Part shown: piece by piece, positions 1-6,992 of the stretch
Position numbering within the stretch: position 1 is the first letter of the stretch
Layout of the letters: each line of letters begins with the position of its first letter
Assembly: GCA_002691265.1 (NCBI GenBank)
Contig: NZHJ01000001.1
Location: forward strand, 21,695 to 32,360
Source of the DNA: Flavobacteriaceae bacterium
GTDB lineage: Bacteria > Bacteroidota > Bacteroidia > Flavobacteriales > Flavobacteriaceae
Reading direction: 5' to 3'
DNA: 10,666 nucleotides
Program-made: the position numbers and the translations under genes
Notes under the pieces: generated by a model
Seen by the model: only the letters and a program-made list of their open reading frames with translations
The model's database searches: none
Told to the model about the DNA's origin: nothing

Positions 1-7
1 GTTTTAT

Positions 8-1240
8 CTAAATAATTTCTTCACCATTAATTAGTATTTTATCAACTAAATTATCCCCATAAAAATAGGGAAGATCATTAATTGATTCAATTTCACTTGT
101 AATAATAACATTGGCAATTTTCCCTTTTGTGATTGAACCTGTTTTATGTGATAACCCCATGGCATAAGCTCCGTTTATTGTTGCAGCATTGATTGCTTGT
201 TCAGTGGTTAACTTTAACTTGTTACACGCCAAAGATAAAATAAAATTCATATTTCCAGATGGAGATGATCCAGGATTATAATCACTTGCGATTGCAAATG
301 GGATTTCATTTGATAATAATGTTTTTGCATCTGCATATTCTATTCCCAAGAAAAAAGAACAGCCTGGCAGCAGTACCGGAATTGTTTTACTTTGCTTGAG
401 TATATTAATGTCACTTTTATTAATTACTTCAAGATGATCAACAGACAATGCGCCACAATCAACAGCGACTTTAACACCTCCAATTGAATTAAACTGATTT
501 ACATGAATTTTAGAGGCAATTCCTAACTCTGATGCCTTATTACAAAGAATTTTTGTGTCATCAGCAGAAAAGTAGTTCTTTTCACAAAAAATATCTACAA
601 AATCAATTAATTCATCTTTGGCAAAATCAGGCAGCATTTCCTCTAAAACTAATCTGAAATATTCTTCTTTTTTGTAATTTTTTGGAATTGCATGTGCTCC
701 TAGAAATGTCGATTTTATTTGAATAGGTAAAGATTCCTTTAATCTTTTAATGACTTTGAGCATTTTTAATTCTCCATCATAGCTTAAACCGTATCCGGTT
801 TTAATTTCTAATGAACCCGTTCCATATTTGATTAATTTTTCAATTCTATTCTTTGACTCAAAAAATAATTCATCCTCAGAAATGGAGTTTATTTGTCTTG
901 AAGACTTTAAAATACCTCCACCGTTATTAGCAATTTCCTGATAAGAAACTCCTTTTATTCTTTGTACATATTCATCAGATCTATTTCCAGTGTAAACAGA
1001 ATGAGTGTGTGAGTCACACCAACATGGTAAAACAATCTTATTTTTCGCATCAATGGTTTCAATATTGTCAATTTTTGAAATTTCAGACATTTTACCAAAC
1101 TCAGATATTTTTCCGTTTTCAATTAATAAATATGCATTATTAATTGAAGGTAAGGTGTCCATTTCTTTGGCAGATATAAAGGAAATATTTCTATCTCTTA
1201 TCTGAATAAGTTCTTTAATGTTGATAATTAGTTTAAACAT
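8..1240 (-). CDS. hutI: Imidazolonepropionase (histidine degradation)
   Basis: HutI hydrolyses 4-imidazolone-5-propanoate to N-formimino-L-glutamate, the third step of histidine catabolism, in the cytoplasm. The 410-residue product has the usual length and amidohydrolase fold signatures: a CDSHTH metal-binding motif (His78, His80) after the first beta strands, then R87 and the GGGI loop near 107-110, KIHVNQ with His246, SVDHLE with His269, and the metal-ligand aspartate in SDYNPGSSP (Asp320). These match the zinc ligands known for the family. Gln249 replaces the Glu of the Bacillus enzyme, a common family variant. The ATG at 1240 gives the expected N-terminal beta-sandwich strands. The gene begins 13 nt after fumC on the same strand, so it is probably cotranscribed with it. 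Other hut genes, if linked, would lie left of the window. The identity is secure. Confidence 0.96.
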   Translation of the reverse strand: MFKLIINIKELIQIRDRNISFISAKEMDTLPSINNAYLLIENGKISEFGKMSEISKIDNIETIDAKNKIVLPCWCDSHTHSVYTGNRSDEYVQRIKGVSYQEIANNGGGILKSSRQINSISEDELFFESKNRIEKLIKYGTGSLEIKTGYGLSYDGELKMLKVIKRLKESLPIQIKSTFLGAHAIPKNYKKEEYFRLVLEEMLPDFAKDELIDFVDIFCEKNYFSADDTKILCNKASELGIASKIHVNQFNSIGGVKVAVDCGALSVDHLEVINKSDINILKQSKTIPVLLPGCSFFLGIEYADAKTLLSNEIPFAIASDYNPGSSPSGNMNFILSLACNKLKLTTEQAINAATINGAYAMGLSHKTGSITKGKIANVIITSEIESINDLPYFYGDNLVDKILINGEEII

Positions 1241-1253
1241 GATTAAACAAGTG

Positions 1254-2636
1254 TTAAATCATTTTTTTTGGATCTACTAACTTATCATATTCTTCAGCCG
1301 TTAAATATCCAGATTTTATCGCTTCTTCCCTTAAGGTAGTGTCATTATTATAAGCATTATTTGCTATTTCAGCTGCTTTATAATATCCAATTTTAGGATT
1401 TAACGCTGTAACCAGCATCAAAGAGTTGTCCAATTTAATTTTAATCGATTTTAGATTAGGTTTAATACCTTCAACACAATTTGAATTAAAGCTATTGACC
1501 GCATCTGCAATTAAAATTGCTGAGTTAATAAAATTATATATAATTACTGGCTTAAAAACATTAAGTTGAAAATGACCCTGACTGGCAGAAAATGTAATAG
1601 TAGAATCATTTCCGATTACTTGACTACAAACCATTGACAATGCCTCGCATTGTGTTGGGTTTACTTTTCCTGGCATAATTGAACTACCTGGCTCATTGGC
1701 AGGTAATGTTATTTCACCAATACCACTTCTTGGACCAGAGGCTAGAAGTCTAATATCATTTGATATTTTATTTAATGAAACTGCAGCTTTTTTCAAAGCG
1801 TTATGACTTCCAACTATTGAATCATTAGATGACAGAGCTTCAAATTTATTTGATGCACTGACAAAAGGGTACTTCGTTTGTTTAGCGATTATTTCGGCAA
1901 CTTTTTTTGCATAACCATCTGGTGTATTTAAACCTGTTCCAACTGCAGTACCTCCCAAAGCTATTTCTAAAATAAATTTTAATGAATCTTCAATACTCTT
2001 AATACCATTTTCTATTTGTTTTGAAAATGCAGAAAACTCTTGGCCTAGAGTTATTGGCGTTGCATCCATTAAGTGTGTTCTACCGATTTTTACTATATCT
2101 TTAAATTCATTTGTTTTTTTATTTAAAGAATTTAACAAGTTATTGAGTGCAGGAATAGTTTTTTTAGAAATTACCTCATAAGCTGCAATGTGCATAGCTG
2201 TTGGAAATGTATCATTTGAGGACTGTGATTTGTTTACATCATCGTTAGCTTTGACAAATTTTTCATCACTCAAATCTTTACCTGCAAGTTGTTGACATCT
2301 GTTAGAAATAACTTCGTTGATATTCATATTTGTTTGGGTTCCAGAACCTGTTTGCCATACAACTAGCGGAAACTGATTGTCGTGTTTACCCTGAACTATT
2401 TCATCGCAAGCCAGTACGATTAATTTCATTTTTTCATCAGAAAGAATTCCACATGAATTATTTGTTATTGCAGCTGCTTTTTTTAGAATAGCATATGAGT
2501 GAATAATTTCAATCGGCATTGAACCACTTGGACCTATTCTGAAATTATTTCTTGACCTTTCAGTTTGGGCACCCCAAAGCTTATCAGAGGGAACTTTTAC
2601 TTCACCAATTGTATCCTTTTCGATTCTATATTCCAT
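1254..2636 (-). CDS. fumC: Class II fumarate hydratase
   Basis: FumC interconverts fumarate and L-malate in the TCA cycle; it is a cytoplasmic, iron-independent homotetramer. The 460 residues match the family length. Visible motifs in order are [10 protein letters not shown] (about 96-105), [11 protein letters not shown] (139-149), [16 protein letters not shown] (185-200) with the general acid/base His188, and the superfamily signature [10 protein letters not shown] (317-326) with catalytic Ser318 and Lys324. The His188 and Ser318 numbering coincides with that of the E. coli enzyme, which supports the ATG at 2636. Aspartase and argininosuccinate lyase share the signature, but the [10 protein letters not shown] and SSNDTFPT blocks favour fumarase. 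It is the first gene of a probable fumC-hutI transcript with a TAnnTTTG element just upstream. Nothing looks damaged. Confidence 0.96.
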   Translation of the reverse strand: MEYRIEKDTIGEVKVPSDKLWGAQTERSRNNFRIGPSGSMPIEIIHSYAILKKAAAITNNSCGILSDEKMKLIVLACDEIVQGKHDNQFPLVVWQTGSGTQTNMNINEVISNRCQQLAGKDLSDEKFVKANDDVNKSQSSNDTFPTAMHIAAYEVISKKTIPALNNLLNSLNKKTNEFKDIVKIGRTHLMDATPITLGQEFSAFSKQIENGIKSIEDSLKFILEIALGGTAVGTGLNTPDGYAKKVAEIIAKQTKYPFVSASNKFEALSSNDSIVGSHNALKKAAVSLNKISNDIRLLASGPRSGIGEITLPANEPGSSIMPGKVNPTQCEALSMVCSQVIGNDSTITFSASQGHFQLNVFKPVIIYNFINSAILIADAVNSFNSNCVEGIKPNLKSIKIKLDNSLMLVTALNPKIGYYKAAEIANNAYNNDTTLREEAIKSGYLTAEEYDKLVDPKKMI

Positions 2637-2655
2637 ACTAACATTAATTATACTA

Positions 2656-2663
2656 CAAATTTA
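2656..2663 (-). promoter_or_regulatory. Candidate -7 element of the fumC-hutI promoter
   Basis: On the minus strand this reads TAAATTTG, a full match to the Bacteroidota sigma-A -7 consensus TAnnTTTG. It ends 20 nt before the fumC start codon. No TTG -33 element lies at the usual 17-23 nt distance, so the match rests on the -7 box and position only. Confidence 0.45.
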
Positions 2664-2664
2664 C

Positions 2665-2692
2665 ACATAATATGTAACTATACATAAAATGT
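2665..2692. repeat. Tandem operator-like repeat, ACATAAWATGT twice
   Basis: Two 11-bp units, ACATAATATGT (2665-2675) and ACATAAAATGT (2682-2692), differ at one base and start 17 bp apart. The similarity continues for 4 more bases (TAACT versus TAATT). Each unit is itself an ACAT-N3-ATGT inverted repeat. They sit immediately upstream of the fumC -7 box, where a regulator would overlap the core promoter. The function is inferred from position alone; chance is possible in such AT-rich DNA. Confidence 0.35.
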
Positions 2693-2765
2693 AATTTCAA
2701 CGAGAAAAAAATATAAATGTTGAAAATTATTTTAATTTAAATTAATGATAAAAGATTCTATATGT

Positions 2766-2773
2766 TATATTTG
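2766..2773 (+). promoter_or_regulatory. Candidate -7 element for the small membrane-protein gene
   Basis: TATATTTG is a full match to the Bacteroidota -7 consensus TAnnTTTG, ending 17 nt before the ATG at 2791. No TTG is found at the usual -33 spacing. Its position directly ahead of a short ORF in an otherwise gene-free gap supports transcription of that ORF. Confidence 0.45.
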
Positions 2774-2790
2774 CAACAACTGTTTGAAAT

Positions 2791-2952
2791 ATGTTTGAAT
2801 TCGATCAATATTTAGGTTTCTTAGCTTTCTTAACTATTCTAACTATAGGTTTTTGGTTATTTTTTGTTCTCCTTCTTTTTGTAATACCTTACTGGGTTTT
2901 TGGAGCTCTAAAGGAAAGAATTGAAGAGTTTATAAAAGATAGAAAAAAGTAG
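2791..2952 (+). CDS. Small single-pass membrane protein, 53 residues, function unknown
   Basis: I do not recognise this protein. The ATG at 2791 opens 53 codons ending in TAG at 2950-2952. Residues 1-6 are mildly acidic (MFEFDQ). Residues 7-40 are almost wholly hydrophobic and rich in Phe, Leu, Ile and Trp, with a proline at 33, so they could form one long or kinked transmembrane helix. Residues 41-53 are a strongly charged tail (KERIEEFIKDRKK) that would form an amphipathic helix. The net positive tail suggests a cytoplasmic C-terminus by the positive-inside rule. A TAnnTTTG promoter-like box lies 17 nt upstream, and the gene ends 4 nt from the stop of the convergent receptor gene, so it fills the available gap neatly. 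The membrane-protein composition and clean reading frame argue that it is real, but it may be lineage-specific. Confidence 0.6.
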   Translation: MFEFDQYLGFLAFLTILTIGFWLFFVLLLFVIPYWVFGALKERIEEFIKDRKK

Positions 2953-2964
2953 TTCTTTAAGAAC
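2926..2964 (-). terminator. Possible weak intrinsic terminator after the receptor gene
   Basis: The 13-bp palindrome GTTCTTTAAGAAC (2952-2964) overlaps both convergent stop codons. Read on the minus strand it is followed by a T-rich run (TACTTTTTTCTATCTTTT), the layout of a factor-independent terminator for the receptor gene. The stem is short and AT-rich, so the call is weak. There is no T-tract on the plus side. Confidence 0.3.
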
Positions 2965-5395
2965 CAAATCCTCCGTCATCAAACCCTCCGTTTCTCATTT
3001 GTCTTCTGTTTTGATTTTTCTTTTGATTGAATCTGTATGTAAAGTTTAGAGTGGCAGATCTTTGACCCCATCTATATTCAAAATCATTGTAGAAATTTTC
3101 ATTAAAAGTTTCATTTCTCCAACCTCTTTGGTCTAATAAGTCTCTTATATTAAAAGTTAATGTCGCATTATCATTGAAGAGCTCTTTACTGAACGCTAAG
3201 TCAATTGAAAAGTCACCATCACTCTTACTAACTGCAGTTTCATTGGGTCCTCTAACGTTCATTCTAGTTTGCCAGTCTACTTTCCCAGGCAGAGTTATTT
3301 TATTATTGAGTCTAAAACTCCAACTGATATTTTCATTATCATAAACTATATCATTGTAGGTGCCCTCAACTTTATTTTGGAATAGATTAAAATTTGAATT
3401 GATGTTCCATTTTCTCCCTTTCCTGTATGACAGGTTTAATTCAAAACCAAATCTTTCATTTGTAGATAAATTAATAGGAGTTCTGACCACAATAGGCACA
3501 TCAACTCCGTTAATATTTGCATATTCACCTGTTTCTTCAATAATTGTATTTATAGAATTGGTTGATTTTTGAAAATAAGCTGATGTATTTATAGTTAACG
3601 ATGACTTATATTTTTTTATATAACCTAAATCAAGATTGTTAGAGTATGTGGGATCGAGATAAGGGTTTCCTTGCCAAATAAGAATTGGACTTATTTTGGT
3701 TGGAAATGGATTAACAAACCTTGACCAAGGTCTTCGAATTCTTCTATTGTACCCAAATGTCAAAGTTTCATCATCATCAATTTCAAGCCCAAAATTAAAA
3801 GTAGGAAATAAACCAGTGTCATCGATTTTTGTAAAATCCTGAATTGTAAGTTGATTAACATTTTTTAGGGTATTTTCAATTCTAAGTCCCAAAAGAAAAG
3901 AATATTTTTCTTCAACTTTAATTCCGTATTGTGTGTATAAAGCACTAATTTGTTCATTGTATTGAAATAAATTACTTTGATTTAGGTCTTCAACAAAAAC
4001 ATTATTAATATTATCAAACACTTTATAATCCGTAATATCGTCTTCACTTTCAAACCTTATTCCAGCCTCAAATTGTCGATTTTCACCAATAGGTAAAATA
4101 AAATCTGAGCGAATCAAATATGATTCAGATTGTATGTTTTCGACTACACTTTCATTTATTATACTATTTTCTTCAATAATTGAATTTTCCCATTCATTTG
4201 AATTTTCATATTGCAAATCAACAGTAATTAATTGACCATCTTCGTCTAATTTCTTTTCAAAGTTTAAGTTGTATTCACGGTTGTTGTCAACATCATCCTC
4301 CATATCATTTTGAATAATAGTATTCAAGATGTTGGAATTAGCATCTAATTCTCTTATTGTGTTAGACTCGATATTATCAGAGGAGTAATCATTATAAAAA
4401 AATGAGCCTAGAAGTGATGTATTATCGTCAATATACCACTCGAATCCATTATTAATAAAATAGCCGTTAGAAACTCTTTCTCTTTCTCTGTCCTCACTAA
4501 AGAAGGTACTAGGTTCAGAACCGTTAAAGTACTCTGTTACACCACTGGAGCTGCCTGGCCTTAATTTATCATATACACTTGAGGAGTTAAAGAAATTTAT
4601 TTTCCCATTTCTGTAATTAATGTTTGTAGAAATTGAGTTTGACTTAGGATTTCCTGTGTTAGCACTTATTGAGCCATTTAATCCAAGCTTTTTGCTTTTT
4701 CGTAGGATGATATTTATTATTCCACCACTTCCTTCTGCCTCATATCTAGCCGAGGGTGAAGTAATTACTTCAACTTTTTCAATTGCGTCAGCGGGCAATT
4801 CTTTAATAAATGATGAATTTATGCCAACTAATCTGGAAGGTTTTCCGTTTATCAGAATTCTTGCTGCATCGTTTCCTCTTAAAAGAATATTTCCATCAAT
4901 ATCAGTAGAAACAGATGGTATATTATCAAGAACATCTGTACCGGTACCACCACGTACCGTTAGGTCTTTACCTACGGTATATATTTTTTTATCTAACCTT
5001 ATCTCAACAGATGTCTCTTCAGCGATTATCTCTATTTCACCTAATGATTCATAATCAAGTTCAAGTTTAATTTTGCCCAAATCTAAATCTTTATTTAAAT
5101 CTACGCTATTAATGTTATAGTTTTTAAATGATATGAACTCTATTAAAATATTGTATTTCCCAGCCTGAGCCGGTATAGAAAACTTACCAGAGTTATCGGA
5201 AATACCACCAGTTATCACACTGTTATCATCGGGGTTAAGTAAGGTTATCGTTGCGTATTCTAGAAGTTCTTCATTGTCAAGACTTGAAATAATACCAGAG
5301 ATGATAAATTCTTTTGCTTGATTATAATTGTATGATTGAGAAAAACTGAGGTTGGTTAAGATTATAAAAAATAAAATATTATATAACTTTTTCAT
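2957..5395 (-). CDS. TonB-dependent receptor family outer-membrane beta-barrel protein
   Basis: This 812-residue protein is an outer-membrane transporter-like receptor of unknown substrate. Residues 1-19 form a Sec signal peptide (two lysines, hydrophobic core, LSFS before the cut). Residues about 30-112 are a carboxypeptidase-regulatory-like beta-sandwich (ISGIISSLDNEELLEYATI onward). About 125-232 is the plug: VRGGTGTDVLDNIPSVSTD, ILLRGN, ILINGKPS and YEAEGSGGIINIILRK are its typical blocks. The remainder to about 789 is a beta barrel of alternating aromatic strands, resembling the outer-membrane beta-barrel family that lacks a SusD partner. A 23-residue tail of basic residues then GGFDDGGFGS follows the last strand, so the protein does not end in the usual terminal aromatic. 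No SusD-like lipoprotein is adjacent, so a glycan-uptake role is not indicated. It lies 76 nt downstream of arsC. The family call is sure; the substrate is not. Confidence 0.9.
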   Translation of the reverse strand: MKKLYNILFFIILTNLSFSQSYNYNQAKEFIISGIISSLDNEELLEYATITLLNPDDNSVITGGISDNSGKFSIPAQAGKYNILIEFISFKNYNINSVDLNKDLDLGKIKLELDYESLGEIEIIAEETSVEIRLDKKIYTVGKDLTVRGGTGTDVLDNIPSVSTDIDGNILLRGNDAARILINGKPSRLVGINSSFIKELPADAIEKVEVITSPSARYEAEGSGGIINIILRKSKKLGLNGSISANTGNPKSNSISTNINYRNGKINFFNSSSVYDKLRPGSSSGVTEYFNGSEPSTFFSEDRERERVSNGYFINNGFEWYIDDNTSLLGSFFYNDYSSDNIESNTIRELDANSNILNTIIQNDMEDDVDNNREYNLNFEKKLDEDGQLITVDLQYENSNEWENSIIEENSIINESVVENIQSESYLIRSDFILPIGENRQFEAGIRFESEDDITDYKVFDNINNVFVEDLNQSNLFQYNEQISALYTQYGIKVEEKYSFLLGLRIENTLKNVNQLTIQDFTKIDDTGLFPTFNFGLEIDDDETLTFGYNRRIRRPWSRFVNPFPTKISPILIWQGNPYLDPTYSNNLDLGYIKKYKSSLTINTSAYFQKSTNSINTIIEETGEYANINGVDVPIVVRTPINLSTNERFGFELNLSYRKGRKWNINSNFNLFQNKVEGTYNDIVYDNENISWSFRLNNKITLPGKVDWQTRMNVRGPNETAVSKSDGDFSIDLAFSKELFNDNATLTFNIRDLLDQRGWRNETFNENFYNDFEYRWGQRSATLNFTYRFNQKKNQNRRQMRNGGFDDGGFGS

Positions 5396-5411
5396 AGTTT
5401 GTTTTGTACTG

Positions 5412-5419
5412 CAAACTAA
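5412..5419 (-). promoter_or_regulatory. Imperfect -7 element before the receptor gene
   Basis: The minus strand reads TTAGTTTG, a 7 of 8 match to TAnnTTTG, ending 16 nt before the receptor start codon. It is the best candidate in the 76-nt gap and would let the receptor be transcribed separately from prfB-arsC. The evidence is only this partial match and its position. Confidence 0.25.
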
Positions 5420-5423
5420 TCAA

Positions 5424-5435
5424 ATGGCATGCCAT
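5424..5435. promoter_or_regulatory. Perfect 12-bp palindrome, possible operator of the receptor gene
   Basis: ATGGCATGCCAT is a perfect 12-bp inverted repeat, more GC-rich than its AT-rich surroundings. It lies 4 bp upstream of the candidate -7 element of the receptor gene, within the promoter spacer, which is a usual place for a repressor site. It could also fold as a weak hairpin after arsC (4-bp stem, 4-nt loop), but no T-run follows. The regulatory role is inferred. Confidence 0.3.
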
Positions 5436-5471
5436 CGGGGTCTTAAATAAAAGTTAATTTAAAGTTAAAAA

Positions 5472-5810
5472 TCATAATAACTTATCAATGTTCTCCTTAG
5501 GTCTTCCGATAACTGCTTTATTTTTATACACAATAATAGGTCTTTCTATTAATTTGGGTTCTTTGCAGAGAATACTTATTATTTCTTCTTCTTTTAATTC
5601 TTTTCCTTTAAAATTATCTTTCCAAATTTTTTCATTTTTTCTTACAAGTTCTAATGCAGACATATTAAGCTTCTTGAGAATTGATTTTATATCATTTTCA
5701 GAAACACCTTCTTTAAGGTAATCAAAAATTTCAAAATTAAGTTTTTTATCAGTTAAATACTGAACTCCCTCCCTTGATTTTCTGCATCTAGGATTATGAT
5801 ATATTTTCAT
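5472..5810 (-). CDS. arsC: ArsC-family arsenate reductase (glutaredoxin type)
   Basis: This is a 112-residue thioredoxin-fold protein of the ArsC/Spx/YffB family. Classical members reduce arsenate to arsenite with glutathione and glutaredoxin. The N-terminal HNPRCRKSR motif supplies the catalytic Cys9, and Arg57, Arg90 (in ERPIIV) and Arg103 (in VIGRP) fall at the spacing of the three substrate-binding arginines of the E. coli enzyme, which argues for a true reductase rather than Spx or YffB. It is shorter than the plasmid-borne E. coli protein (about 141 residues) but usual for the chromosomal form. No arsR, arsB or acr3 is nearby, so a dedicated arsenic operon is not present here. The start codon lies inside the end of prfB (17-nt overlap), indicating cotranscription and possible coupling. 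It ends with TGA. Confidence 0.85.
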   Translation of the reverse strand: MKIYHNPRCRKSREGVQYLTDKKLNFEIFDYLKEGVSENDIKSILKKLNMSALELVRKNEKIWKDNFKGKELKEEEIISILCKEPKLIERPIIVYKNKAVIGRPKENIDKLL

Positions 5811-6904
5811 TTTTATTTTGATTAGAATTAAACATTAGAAATGATTTTAAAAAATCTTCTAGGTTTCCATCTAAAACTGATTCAACATTTCCTGTCTCTG
5901 TTCCTGTTCTCAAATCTTTAATCAATTTATATGGGTGAAGAACGTAGTTTCTTATTTGACTTCCCCATTCAATTTTCTTTTTTTTGGATTCAATTTCAGA
6001 TCTCTTTTCATTTTTTTTATTTATTTCAATTTCATAAAGCTGAGATTTTAGCATTTGCATTGCTCTTATTTTATTATCTAGTTGAGATCTGGTTTCAGAA
6101 CAGGTTATTTGTATTCCAGTAGGTTTGTGTGTAATCTGTACTTTCGTTTCGATTTTATTAACACTTTGTCCACCCGCACCACTGGAACGAGATGTGTTAA
6201 TCTCTATATCGGACTGATTAATTTCTATATTAATAGTATCATCAACCAAAGGATATACATATACTGACGCAAAACTTGTGTGTCTTTTTGCATTGGAATC
6301 AAACGGTGAAATTCTAACCAATCTATGTACTCCATTTTCACCCTTTAACCATCCAAATGCATAATCCCCCTCAAATTTTAATGTTGCAGTTTTAATACCT
6401 GCTGATTCGCCATCTTGTTCATTTAATTTGGAAACTTTAAAATCATTTTTTTCACCATACATTCCGTACATTCTCATTAGCATTTGTGCCCAATCACAGC
6501 TTTCAGTACCGCCAGCACCTGCAGTTATTTGTAAAACAGCATCCATGTTATCTGATTCTTCAGATAACATAGTTTTAAATTCGAGCTCATTTAAAATTTT
6601 TTCTGTAGAATTAAATTGTTTGGATAATTCTTCATCACTACATTCATTATTCTTATTAAATTCCAATAGAATTTCCAAATCTGAAATATTTTCATCCAGT
6701 TTTTCAATATTTTCAATCCAGCTTTTTAAAAATTTAACTTTTTTGAGAACGATTTGGGCATGTGAAGAGTCATCCCAAAAGCTACTTTGTAAAGTTTTAT
6801 TTTCTTCTTCTTTTAAGGCAATTTTTTTTCTATCAAAGTCAAAGATACCCCCTTAACGCATCCAGGCGATTTCTAAATGAGAGTATATTTTCTTGATTAA
6901 TCAT
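5794..6904 (-). CDS. prfB: Peptide chain release factor 2, expressed by programmed +1 frameshift
   Basis: RF2 recognises UGA and UAA stop codons and triggers release of the finished protein. Translation starts at the ATG at 6904, runs 21 codons to LRGYL, meets an in-frame TGA (6841-6839) and continues after a +1 slip as DFDRKK, giving 369 residues, close to the 365 of E. coli RF2. Domain 1 is helical and charged (to about residue 110). The stop-recognition SPF motif is at about 199-201 and the catalytic GGQ at 244-246, in [14 protein letters not shown], with the usual Ala before GG. The ATG is the earliest possible start because an in-frame TGA precedes it by one codon. A caller ignoring the shift would annotate only residues 76-369 from an internal ATG at 6678. 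The tail [11 protein letters not shown] overlaps arsC. Confidence in identity and recoding is high. Confidence 0.95.
6838..6853 (-). promoter_or_regulatory. prfB programmed +1 frameshift site
   Basis: On the minus strand this reads AGGGGGTATCTTTGAC: an internal Shine-Dalgarno-like AGGGGG, three bases, the CUU slip codon, the UGA stop with an unfavourable following C, and GAC of the new frame. It matches, as I recall it, the E. coli prfB site base for base, including the encoded LRGYL-stop-D. The zero frame then holds two more stops (TGA, TAG) within three codons, and CTTTGA is repeated directly (CTTTGACTTTGA). In known systems low RF2 slows termination at this UGA and favours the shift, giving autoregulation. 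Confidence 0.93.
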
Positions 6905-6908
6905 GACT

Positions 6909-6916
6909 CAAAATTA
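6909..6916 (-). promoter_or_regulatory. Candidate -7 element of prfB
   Basis: The minus strand reads TAATTTTG, matching TAnnTTTG, and ends only 4 nt before the prfB ATG. If used, transcription would begin at or next to the start codon. A TTG lies 12 nt further upstream, closer than the usual 17-23 nt. The match may be accidental. Confidence 0.25.
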
Positions 6917-6992
6917 ACACTAATTAAACAAGTTGAGAATATTTTTTCATTAAAAATTTTTATTGTGTAGATTTAGTAAAAAATTATATGTA

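Noticed and set aside
490-510. Gln249 in HutI in place of the Glu known from the Bacillus enzyme, as a lost catalytic residue
   Set aside because: Gln at this position is common in other HutI proteins, and the zinc ligands are all intact.
4620-5054. Open frame of 144 codons on the plus strand
   Set aside because: It lies wholly opposite the well-supported plug domain of the receptor gene and shows no protein-like features of its own.
5794-6678. prfB as a truncated 294-residue gene or a pseudogene broken by a frameshift
   Set aside because: The missing N-terminal 75 residues are present upstream in two frames joined exactly at the canonical AGGGGGTATCTTTGAC site, so the break is programmed recoding.
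6428-6856. Open frame of 142 codons on the plus strand
   Set aside because: It is antisense to prfB, including its N-terminal domain and frameshift site; its Ser/Phe-rich composition mirrors the Glu/Lys/Asn codons of prfB.
6940-6975. TATTTTTT (6940-6947) and TAGATTTA (6968-6975) as metalloprotease promoter boxes
   Set aside because: Each matches only 7 of 8 positions and neither has a TTG at the right distance; such matches are frequent in DNA this AT-rich.
6963-6992. TTG start for the metalloprotease, adding 10 residues
   Set aside because: The ATG at 6993 begins directly with a standard signal peptide; the extra residues would place a polar segment before it.
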